Of a stretch of 64,000 nucleotides of DNA, positions 27,267 through 35,989 are shown piece by piece. This DNA comes from Alphaproteobacteria bacterium (GTDB lineage: Bacteria; Pseudomonadota; Alphaproteobacteria; Micavibrionales; Micavibrionaceae): NCBI GenBank assembly GCA_020442385.1, contig JAGRKE010000002.1, positions 1 to 64,000 on the forward strand. Direction: 5' to 3'. A program made the translations under genes and the position numbers. The notes under the pieces were generated by a model. It made no database searches. It worked only from the letters and a program-made list of their open reading frames with translations, and was not told where the DNA came from. Positions within the stretch are counted from its first letter, which is position 1. Each line of letters begins with the position of its first letter.

Positions 27267-27315
27267 ACGTACGTATTTGCGGGTGCAGCCCATAAAAGAC
27301 CGAAATGAAATCAAA

Positions 27316-27339
27316 CACTTGCCAGATGTAACACAAGTG
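27316..27339. promoter_or_regulatory. Inverted repeat CACTTG-N12-CAAGTG upstream of GT2 gene
   Basis: Arms CACTTG (27316-27321) and CAAGTG (27334-27339) lie about 46 bp ahead of the GT2 start at 27386. The right arm is part of AACACAAGTG, a 10-mer that recurs ahead of manC at 31790-31799. A shared regulator of the polysaccharide locus would be one explanation; two occurrences are weak evidence. Confidence 0.28.
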
Positions 27340-27385
27340 CTGTAGGCATGTACATATATAAACATACCCTAACCCTGTTAAGCTT

Positions 27386-28288
27386 ATGCCGGAAATCAGC
27401 GTTATTATCCCCTGCTACAATTGCGAAGATACTATTTTGCATACGGTGCACAGTGTTCAGGCACAAAGCTTTTCAGATTTTGAATGCATTCTGGTTGATG
27501 ACTGCTCAACAGATCAAACATGGGATATTTTGCAAAGCATCACAGACGAGCGCTTTAAAAATGTTCGACATGATATGAATAAAGGTGCCGCCGGGGCGCG
27601 TAATACCGCTATACGCCTTGCAAAAGGCCGGTATATTGCCTTGCTTGATTCTGATGATGTTTGGCATGTTCAAAAATTGAAAACTCAACATTTCTTTATG
27701 GAGAAAAATCCGACTTTCCCAGCCAGCTGTACCAGCTTCAATATATATCGCGACCCTGTGCGCGCTATTCCGCGGTTATTAAAGCCAAAAAAAAATTGGT
27801 TAAAAGAAATGCTGACTGTGTGTAATGTTTCGCCAGGCTCAACTCTCATGGCGCAGCGTAATTTGTTTTCCGCCGGAAGTGTGGGACTGTTTCCTGAGGA
27901 TATGCGTCGCTTTGAAGATTGGCAGTGGTTAATTGAATATTGCTACCACTTCGATTTGGGGATTGTAGAGGACATTTTAAGTGATGTCCGCTTAACTGGC
28001 TACGCAAGATACGAAAACATCGTTGTGAGCAGCAATCTTCTTTATAAAAAACAATCCACCAAAATCAAGAACCGATTAGGCACTTTTCCTGCGCTCTATT
28101 TCAAAGCAAGCTTGGAATATGAGAAGGCATTCGCCGCATATCATGAGAACAAGAAACTAACAGCTTTGATGCACAGTCTAAAAATTTTTATAATATCGCC
28201 CCTAAGATTTTTCAGGGCTATTGAACGAATTCTAAAAAAAGTAATGTCGAGGGATTATAGCCGGGAAAAGGTTAAAGCTTACAAATAG
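27386..28288 (+). CDS. Family 2 glycosyltransferase
   Basis: 300 residues with a clear GT2 N-terminus: VIIPCYNCEDTILHTVHSV, VDDCSTDQTWDIL near 38-50, and IALLDSDDVWH near 88-98 (the DXD-like metal site). The C-terminal part is basic and helical without membrane helices. It is transcribed alone, divergent from wzx and convergent with fcl (1 bp apart). Predicted to add a sugar to the surface-polysaccharide repeat; donor unknown. Confidence 0.88.
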   Translation: MPEISVIIPCYNCEDTILHTVHSVQAQSFSDFECILVDDCSTDQTWDILQSITDERFKNVRHDMNKGAAGARNTAIRLAKGRYIALLDSDDVWHVQKLKTQHFFMEKNPTFPASCTSFNIYRDPVRAIPRLLKPKKNWLKEMLTVCNVSPGSTLMAQRNLFSAGSVGLFPEDMRRFEDWQWLIEYCYHFDLGIVEDILSDVRLTGYARYENIVVSSNLLYKKQSTKIKNRLGTFPALYFKASLEYEKAFAAYHENKKLTALMHSLKIFIISPLRFFRAIERILKKVMSRDYSREKVKAYK

Positions 28289-28289
28289 G

Positions 28290-29258
28290 CTAAGCCCTTT
28301 TCTTTTCCGTTGCATCATAGTTTCGGCCGCCATGTTCGCAGAAATGTTCATACGTCATAGCCAGTCCGTCAGTTAAAGTATAGCTGGGCATCCAGCCAAG
28401 GCCGCGCAACTTGGATGAATCTATCAATTTGCGCATTGTGCCGTCGGGCTTGCTGAGGTCATTTTTAACTTTGCCCGTATAGCCCACCATCTGCGCCACT
28501 GTATTGGCGAAATCCTGAATCGAGATTTCTTCGCCTGTTCCGACATTCAGAAATTCATCGTCGCTGTAATTTTTCATCACGAATACACAGGCATCGGCCA
28601 TATCATCAACATGCATGAATTCACGCAAAGGTGCCCCCGTGCCCCAGATTACGACCTCGGAATCGCGGGCCTCTTTTGCCTCGTGAAAGCGGCGTATAAG
28701 CGCGGCGGGAACATGAGAGTTCTCAGGGTGGTAATTATCGCCGGGGCCGTAGAGATTGGTCGGCATCACAGAAACAAAGTCACAGCCATATTGCTTGCGA
28801 TACGCCTGACACAGTTTAATCCCGGCAATCTTGGCCACCGCATACCATTCATTCGTTTGCTCTAAAGGGCCTGTGAGAAGATCTTCTTCCTTCATCGGCT
28901 GCGGAGCGTGTTTAGGATAAATGCAGGACGAGCCGAGAAAGACGAGCTTTTCAACTTTGTTTATATAAGCGGCGTGGATGATATTTGCTTCAATCGCGAG
29001 GTTTTCGTACAAGAACTCTGCCGGGTATGTGTTATTCGCATGAATACCGCCTACCTTCGCCGCGGCGAGGAAAACCGCATCAGGCTTGTTTTTGGCGACC
29101 CAATCTTCAACATCGGCCTGACGGGTTAAATCAAGTTCATCACGCGGCGTGATTAAAACCTCACACCCCTCCTCTTGCAGGCGGCGTACAATCGCCGCAC
29201 CAACCATGCCATTATGGCCGGCCACCCAAATTTTCTTATCTGTTAGATTGTAAGTCAT
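28290..29258 (-). CDS. fcl: GDP-L-fucose synthase
   Basis: NADPH-dependent epimerase/reductase converting GDP-4-keto-6-deoxymannose to GDP-L-fucose. 322 residues of the extended SDR family: [14 protein letters not shown] near 14-27, [22 protein letters not shown] near 108 (catalytic Ser/Cys region), [12 protein letters not shown] near 138 (YxxxK) and the substrate segment [24 protein letters not shown]. It directly follows gmd with no gap, completing the pathway from mannose-1-phosphate. Confidence 0.95.
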   Translation of the reverse strand: MTYNLTDKKIWVAGHNGMVGAAIVRRLQEEGCEVLITPRDELDLTRQADVEDWVAKNKPDAVFLAAAKVGGIHANNTYPAEFLYENLAIEANIIHAAYINKVEKLVFLGSSCIYPKHAPQPMKEEDLLTGPLEQTNEWYAVAKIAGIKLCQAYRKQYGCDFVSVMPTNLYGPGDNYHPENSHVPAALIRRFHEAKEARDSEVVIWGTGAPLREFMHVDDMADACVFVMKNYSDDEFLNVGTGEEISIQDFANTVAQMVGYTGKVKNDLSKPDGTMRKLIDSSKLRGLGWMPSYTLTDGLAMTYEHFCEHGGRNYDATEKKRA

Positions 29259-30341
29259 TTATGCGTATGATTTCTTGCGGATGTCGCTGTTTTGATCCTG
29301 CATGAGAGCAAGATCAGCCTCCATCATTTCGGTGACCATCTCTTGCAGCGTCGTTGTTGCTTCCCAGCCCAAAATCTTTTTGGCCTTTGTCGCATCACCC
29401 AGCAGCAAATCAACTTCTGTCGGGCGGAAATAACGCGGGTCAACTGCCACAACGCGCTTACCTGTTTTCTGGCTGTAGCCTTCTTCATCTACGCCCTCAC
29501 CGCGCCACTCAATCGTGTCGCCTACATGAGCAAAGGCCAACTCAACAAACTCACGCACTGAACGGGTTTCTCCGGTTGCCAGAACGAAATCATCGGGCGT
29601 GTCGTGTTGGACAATACGCCACATCCCCTCGACATAGTCACGGGCGTGGCCCCAATCGCGCTTCGCATCCATATTGCCGAGATACAGGCATTCCTGCACG
29701 CCCAGATGAATGGCCGCCACCGCGCGCGTGATCTTGCGCGTCACAAACGTGCCGCCGCGCACAGGGCTTTCATGGTTGAACAAAATGCCGTTCGAAGCAT
29801 GCATGTTATACGCCTCGCGGTAATTTACAGTGATCCAATATGCATAGAGCTTCGCTGCTGCATACGGGCTGCGCGGATAAAACGGTGTAGTCTCGCTCTG
29901 CGGGGTTTCCTGCACCTTACCGTAAAGCTCGGATGTTGAAGCCTGATAAAAGCGGGTCTTTTCCTCAAGCCCCAAAATACGAATGGCCTCGAGCATGCGC
30001 AGCGTGCCTACCGCATCGGCATTGGCGGTGTATTCAGCGGTTTCAAAACTCACCTGCACATGGCTTTGCGCCGCAAGGTTGTAAATTTCATCAGGTTGGG
30101 TTTCCTGAATAATGCGGATCAGGTTGGTGGAATCTGTCATATCGCCGTAATGCAGCTGAAAACGAATTTGCTTGTCGTGAGGATCTTGATAAATGTGATC
30201 AATGCGCTCGGTGTTAAAGGAGGACGAGCGGCGCTTAATCCCGTGCACCATATAGCCCTTATCAAGCAACAGCTCGGCCAGATATGATCCGTCTTGTCCT
30301 GTCACGCCGGTAATCAGCGCTGTTTTTTGTTTTCCGCTCAT
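29259..30341 (-). CDS. gmd: GDP-mannose 4,6-dehydratase
   Basis: First dedicated step to GDP-L-fucose and other GDP-6-deoxyhexoses. About 360 residues: [15 protein letters not shown] near 11, the specific [16 protein letters not shown] near 35, [14 protein letters not shown] near 132 and catalytic [10 protein letters not shown] near 155. The ATG at 30341 gives [12 protein letters not shown]; a TTG 6 bp further upstream is a weaker alternative. It lies 9 bp after manC and abuts fcl. Confidence 0.95.
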   Translation of the reverse strand: MSGKQKTALITGVTGQDGSYLAELLLDKGYMVHGIKRRSSSFNTERIDHIYQDPHDKQIRFQLHYGDMTDSTNLIRIIQETQPDEIYNLAAQSHVQVSFETAEYTANADAVGTLRMLEAIRILGLEEKTRFYQASTSELYGKVQETPQSETTPFYPRSPYAAAKLYAYWITVNYREAYNMHASNGILFNHESPVRGGTFVTRKITRAVAAIHLGVQECLYLGNMDAKRDWGHARDYVEGMWRIVQHDTPDDFVLATGETRSVREFVELAFAHVGDTIEWRGEGVDEEGYSQKTGKRVVAVDPRYFRPTEVDLLLGDATKAKKILGWEATTTLQEMVTEMMEADLALMQDQNSDIRKKSYA

Positions 30342-30350
30342 ATTCAATCT

Positions 30351-31766
30351 CTAACTTTCTTTGCGATTATAATCATCTTCGAGGCGAATGATATCATCTT
30401 CGCCCAAATAATTGCCGGTTTGAACTTCAATAATCTCCAACACGGCCATACCCTTATTCTCCAAACGGTGAACCGCGCCGCAAGGGATGTAGGTTGATTC
30501 ATTGACCTGCAGGTCAAAAATATCATCATCACGGGTGACGGTTGCAACCCCTTTTACCACAACCCAGTGCTCGCTGCGATGTTTGTGTTTTTGCAGCGAA
30601 AGACGGCAACCCGGATCAACGGTGAGCTTTTTAACCTTAAAGCCCTCGCTCTCCTCCATAACTTCATAACCGCCCCACGGGCGCAGGGTTTTGACATTTT
30701 CATTGGCCTGCGGCGCGTTGGAGGCTTTCATGTCTTCAACCAAGGCCTTCACCTCTTCTGATTTGTCTTTAGGTGCAATAAACACCGCGTCTTGCATGGC
30801 CACGGCGACAATATCTTCCAGGCCCAAAACCGCGAGCGTCGGCCCCTCACTGCGTAGATAGCTGTTTTTCACATCTTTAAGATAGGTCGTGCCTTGTGTG
30901 TGATTGCCCTGTGCATCGCGATCAGACGCCTGCCACAGCGCGTCCCATGAGCCTAGATCGCTCCACGCAAATCCGGCGGGCATGACGGCGGCCTTATCGG
31001 TTTTCTCCAGCACGGCATAGTCGATGGATTGAGAGCGTACCTTTGAAAACGCATCCGCATCCAGCAGCATATCGCCCAGATCATCAGCGGCTTTATTCAC
31101 GGCGGCGCGTACACCTTCAAGTATATCGGCGGCATGTGCCTGCATTTCATCCAGCAGAATATCGGCGCGCATCATAAAAATTCCGGCATTCCAGTAATAT
31201 CCGCCCTGCTCCAGATAGCTCTTCGCCTTATCCAGATCAGGCTTTTCATGAAATTTCTTAATGCGGTAGCCGGGCGCAAAATCATCACCGCGCTCAATAT
31301 AGCCAAACCCAGTGTGCGGCGATGTGGGTTCGATACCGAATGTTACAATGCTGCCCGCCTCGGCCAGCGGCAACGCGGATTTAATTGTCTGTACGAAATC
31401 TTGTGCTTGCGGAATATAGTGATCAGATGGCAAGACCAGCAATATGTCCTCTTCCTTCTCGGCACTCAGCGCCGCGGCGCAAATCGCCGCCGCCGTATTA
31501 CGCCCGCACGGCTCCATAATGATTTTAATATTGGCCGAGGGGGTTAGAAGCTTCTTAACCAGAAAACGATGTTCTTGTGCGCACAAGACCATTGGCGCTG
31601 AAAATGCCTTATCGGCGCAACGCTCCACCGTATCCTCAAACAGGCTTCTATCCGAGGCCAGCGGGATAAATTGCTTGGGCTGGTTGGCGCGCGATAACGG
31701 CCAAAGCCTTGTTCCCTGCCCGCCAGAGAGAATAACCGGCGTTATTTGTTTTGTGTTATCAGTCAT
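30351..31766 (-). CDS. manC: Mannose-1-phosphate guanylyltransferase / mannose-6-phosphate isomerase
   Basis: Bifunctional type II enzyme making GDP-mannose. About 471 residues: N-terminal nucleotidyltransferase with VILSGGQGTRLWPLSR at the start, HEKP near 177, and a C-terminal cupin isomerase domain (RPWGGYEVME, SLQKHKHRSEHWVVVKG, YIPCGAVHRLEN). The ATG at 31766 is preferred; ten extra upstream codons look like leader. It opens the manC-gmd-fcl operon, which supplies GDP-mannose and GDP-L-fucose to the locus. Confidence 0.94.
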   Translation of the reverse strand: MTDNTKQITPVILSGGQGTRLWPLSRANQPKQFIPLASDRSLFEDTVERCADKAFSAPMVLCAQEHRFLVKKLLTPSANIKIIMEPCGRNTAAAICAAALSAEKEEDILLVLPSDHYIPQAQDFVQTIKSALPLAEAGSIVTFGIEPTSPHTGFGYIERGDDFAPGYRIKKFHEKPDLDKAKSYLEQGGYYWNAGIFMMRADILLDEMQAHAADILEGVRAAVNKAADDLGDMLLDADAFSKVRSQSIDYAVLEKTDKAAVMPAGFAWSDLGSWDALWQASDRDAQGNHTQGTTYLKDVKNSYLRSEGPTLAVLGLEDIVAVAMQDAVFIAPKDKSEEVKALVEDMKASNAPQANENVKTLRPWGGYEVMEESEGFKVKKLTVDPGCRLSLQKHKHRSEHWVVVKGVATVTRDDDIFDLQVNESTYIPCGAVHRLENKGMAVLEIIEVQTGNYLGEDDIIRLEDDYNRKES

Positions 31767-31787
31767 GTACAGTTGCAAGAAAAGGTT

Positions 31788-31803
31788 TAAACACAAGTGT
31801 TTA
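31788..31803. promoter_or_regulatory. Inverted repeat TAAACAC-AA-GTGTTTA upstream of manC
   Basis: Perfect 7-bp arms separated by two bases, centred about 29 bp upstream of the manC start codon. The site could be an operator. It contains AACACAAGTG, shared with the GT2 promoter region at 27330-27339. Confidence 0.35.
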
Positions 31804-31906
31804 TATGAAATAGGTAACGCAGATGCAATTTTTAAAATGTCTTATTAACTTTGAGAAAGGTCAAAGCGCGGTTGTGGCGTTTTTATCTTAAGAGTATAAA
31901 GCCATA

Positions 31907-32704
31907 ATGATCGCCGCGCTTTTTCCATCGAATGTTGTCATTGCCCTTTTGGTTTGTGTGGCGGCCGCGGCCGCCACCATGATCGGGGGGCTTTCCGTTT
32001 TTACGGCGCAAAAGCAAAATCCGCGTATGCTCGCTTTTGGCTTGGCCTTCGCTGGCGGCGCGATGGTTTACATCTCTTTGGTTGAGATTTTTTGGAAATC
32101 GCTCTCTTCTTTCTCTGAAATTATGCCTGACAAGGCCGCCTATACCCATGCCACGATTGCTTTTTTCGGCGGCGTGGCCATGCTGGTGCTTATCGACAGA
32201 TTAATTCCCAACCCGCATAACAAATTGACTGAACCGGGCGATGAATCGCGTTCGCACCTTAAACGCGTGGGCCTTCTGGCCGCTTTGGCAATTACGGTGC
32301 ATAACTTCCCCGAAGGCATGGCCACATTCTTCGCCGCGCTGGAAGACCCGGTTTTAGGCGTTTCCCTGGCCTTTGCCATTGCGGTTCACAATATCCCGGA
32401 AGGTGTATCGATCGCTATTCCGGTTTATTACGCCACAAGAGATAAGAAATTGACCTTGTTTGCCTGCTTTATCTCCGCGATTGCCGAGCCTATAGGCGCA
32501 CTGATCGGCTATCTCGTGCTCTCGCAATTCTTAAGCCCGTATGTCTTTGGCTCGGTCTTTGGGCTTATAGCCGGAGCGATGGTGTTTTTGGCTATGGACG
32601 AGCTTTTGCCAACGGCTAAACGTTATTCCAGCGGGCATGACGCTGTGTATGGAATGGTGATCGGTATGGCGGTAATCGCTCTCAGCCTTGTGCTCTTTCG
32701 CTAG
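31907..32704 (+). CDS. zupT: ZIP-family divalent metal transporter (ZupT-like)
   Basis: Membrane protein of 265 residues with about eight hydrophobic segments. The metal path is marked by HNFPEGMATF near 121 and HNIPEGVSIAIP near 155, the two paired His/Glu motifs of ZupT. It imports Zn2+ and other divalent ions across the inner membrane. It is monocistronic, and the next gene is convergent 3 bp away. Confidence 0.92.
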   Translation: MIAALFPSNVVIALLVCVAAAAATMIGGLSVFTAQKQNPRMLAFGLAFAGGAMVYISLVEIFWKSLSSFSEIMPDKAAYTHATIAFFGGVAMLVLIDRLIPNPHNKLTEPGDESRSHLKRVGLLAALAITVHNFPEGMATFFAALEDPVLGVSLAFAIAVHNIPEGVSIAIPVYYATRDKKLTLFACFISAIAEPIGALIGYLVLSQFLSPYVFGSVFGLIAGAMVFLAMDELLPTAKRYSSGHDAVYGMVIGMAVIALSLVLFR

Positions 32705-32707
32705 TTT

Positions 32708-33493
32708 TTATAGCTCATCGCGATAACTGGAGATGTTCTGACCCATCACGAGCGTGCCCCGGTTGCTGGGCAGTGCAATGGCTTTTAGGCGGTAAGATGT
32801 CCCGTTATCCAAGGTAAACTCAATGCTTCCGCTAAGGCTGTGCCAGAATTGACGGATTTTGGCGTAGCGCTCATCCTCCTGATCAATCCCCTCTTCATGC
32901 GCCATCATCTCAAACGCATCATAAACCCGAAGCCCGCGGATCATGCGCGGCGCAATGCGCGGATAGGCACGGAAATAGTGGTCGCTGACGAACACGGCGC
33001 GCTTATCGGCATCGAAGACAATCATCGAAACAGGCGCAATGGAGAGCGCATCACTCAGGCGTTTATACTCCTCCTCCTGAATCATACTCTCAAGCCGTCG
33101 GCTGCCCTTTTCAATTCTCTTGGCCAAATATTGCTTAAATTCAATTTTCTCCGTATCCGACTGAGAAACACAACCATCAAACCCCTTGGATAACGTCTCG
33201 ATCATGGCAAGACCAGAACCTTCAAGGCAAAAGCCGACAATATCAGCCGAAATCAGATGATTTTTTTGTAATTTAGGCCCCAAAGAAAAGTTAGGATCGT
33301 TTTTTCCTGATAGAGCGATGAAAGTCAGAACGCTATTTTGCGCAGCAATTTCAAGGGTTTCCACGCTGTCGGGCTCCATAATCCGAATATCACGGTCAGG
33401 CAAGTATAAAGACAAAGCTTTGGTGATGACCTTGTCCTTTGTATCGCCGTAAACGGCGATCAAAGCATGGCTGTTTTTCTTAAATCCGCTCAT
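32708..33493 (-). CDS. PAS-domain protein with degenerate receiver-like N-terminus
   Basis: 261 residues without recognised output domain. Residues about 8-125 alternate beta strands and helices like a receiver domain (ALIAVYGDTKD..., VLTFIALSG, GFDGCVS), but the phospho-acceptor Asp position is not present. Residues about 145-258 form a PAS domain (LSDALSIAPVSMIVFDADKRAVFVS, ending VMGQNISSYRDEL). Gene is transcribed alone and divergent from rplU. It could be a scaffold in a phosphorelay; function unknown. Confidence 0.6.
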   Translation of the reverse strand: MSGFKKNSHALIAVYGDTKDKVITKALSLYLPDRDIRIMEPDSVETLEIAAQNSVLTFIALSGKNDPNFSLGPKLQKNHLISADIVGFCLEGSGLAMIETLSKGFDGCVSQSDTEKIEFKQYLAKRIEKGSRRLESMIQEEEYKRLSDALSIAPVSMIVFDADKRAVFVSDHYFRAYPRIAPRMIRGLRVYDAFEMMAHEEGIDQEDERYAKIRQFWHSLSGSIEFTLDNGTSYRLKAIALPSNRGTLVMGQNISSYRDEL

Positions 33494-33528
33494 AATGCTC
33501 GTTCATTGTTATTTTTGCTGCATTTTTC

Positions 33529-33556
33529 TTGACCACACTGCATATATGTGTATAGT
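33529..33556 (+). promoter_or_regulatory. Probable sigma70 promoter of rplU-rpmA
   Basis: A -35 box TTGACC (33529-33534) and a -10 box TATAGT (33551-33556) are separated by 16 bp, predicting a start near 33563 and an 80-base leader before rplU. It is the best match to consensus in this gap. Confidence 0.6.
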
Positions 33557-33642
33557 CCCTTCTTCGCAACGAAAGTATACAGTTTACTTGATGTGAAGCG
33601 AAGATATTAATCAATTTAATTAAATATTTGTGACGGTTAAAG

Positions 33643-33957
33643 ATGTTTGCAGTAATACGCACAGGCGGAAAACAATATAAAGTCCAAAAGGACGATGTTG
33701 TAAAAGTAGAGAAACTGGCTGGTGACGCCGGTTCTAAGGTTGAGCTGGACGAGGTTTTGTTCGTTGGCGGTGATAAAGCTACAATCGGTAATCCTTTGGT
33801 TAAAGGCGCGAAGGTTGTTGCTGAGATTATCGCGCAAGACCGCGGCCCTAAAATCACAGTTTTCAAGAAAAAGAGACGTCAGAACTATCGCCGTAAGAAA
33901 GGCCACCGCCAAGATCTTACAGTTCTGAGAATTAAGGACATTAAAACAGCCGCTTAA
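33643..33957 (+). CDS. rplU: 50S ribosomal protein L21
   Basis: Large-subunit ribosomal protein, 104 residues. The N-terminus [14 protein letters not shown] and the C-terminal basic stretch [16 protein letters not shown] with LTVLRIKDI are diagnostic. First gene of the standard rplU-rpmA-obgE order. Its stop codon lies inside a terminator-like hairpin that precedes rpmA. Confidence 0.98.
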   Translation: MFAVIRTGGKQYKVQKDDVVKVEKLAGDAGSKVELDEVLFVGGDKATIGNPLVKGAKVVAEIIAQDRGPKITVFKKKRRQNYRRKKGHRQDLTVLRIKDIKTAA

Positions 33958-33974
33958 TAGAAGGCGCTGTTTTT
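33946..33974 (+). terminator. Attenuator-like hairpin between rplU and rpmA
   Basis: ACAGC(C)GC (33946-33953) can pair with GCGCTGT (33964-33970), one base bulged, and is followed by TTTTT ending at 33974. It overlaps the rplU stop codon. It could be a weak terminator adjusting the L21:L27 ratio, or be masked by ribosomes finishing rplU. Confidence 0.4.
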
Positions 33975-33994
33975 AACGAACGAGGAGACAGACA

Positions 33995-34276
33995 ATGGCA
34001 CATAAAAAAGCAGGTGGTAGTACCAGTAACGGCCGCGATTCAGAAGGCCGCCGCTTAGGCGTTAAAAAATACGGCGGACAGCATGTTCTGGCCGGTAACA
34101 TTATTATTCGTCAGCGCGGTACAAAATACCGTCCGGGCAAGAATGTCGGTCTGGGTAAAGACCACACAATCTACGCCCTGGTTGATGGTGAAGTTCTTTT
34201 CCAAAAACGTGATGGCCGCGCGATGGTGAATGTTGTTCCTGCCAATGATGCTCAAGGCGCACAGGCCGCGGAATAA
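33995..34276 (+). CDS. rpmA: 50S ribosomal protein L27
   Basis: Large-subunit ribosomal protein, 93 residues. The N-terminus [18 protein letters not shown] is diagnostic and needs no processing because it starts directly with AHKKAGG; internal [21 protein letters not shown] also matches. The start follows GAGGAGA at good spacing. A strong terminator follows at 34302. Confidence 0.98.
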   Translation: MAHKKAGGSTSNGRDSEGRRLGVKKYGGQHVLAGNIIIRQRGTKYRPGKNVGLGKDHTIYALVDGEVLFQKRDGRAMVNVVPANDAQGAQAAE

Positions 34277-34293
34277 GAACCCGATATAAATGA

Positions 34294-35887
<1,594 letters not shown>

Positions 35888-35894
35888 TTTTTCT

Positions 35895-35973
35895 GTCATT
35901 CCGAGTGAAGCGTAGCGCAATCGAGGAATCTTGTGAAACATAAAAAAGATCCCTCGACTTCGCTCGGGATGAC
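35895..35973. repeat. REP-like palindromic element, copy 2
   Basis: About 79 bp between the divergent GNAT and pepN starts. Outer arms GTCATTCCGAG and CTCGGGATGAC, inner arms TCGAGGAATCTT and AAGATCCCTCGA, a hairpin with small centre (GTGAAACATAAAA). Same family as the element at 12630-12724. It fills nearly all of the space where both promoters must be. Confidence 0.85.
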
Positions 35974-35989
35974 GCCTATTTTTAGACTC

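Noticed and set aside
35933..35989. pepN starting at 35933
   Set aside because: The extra codons are translated REP-element sequence; ATG 35990 gives the normal PepN N-terminus.
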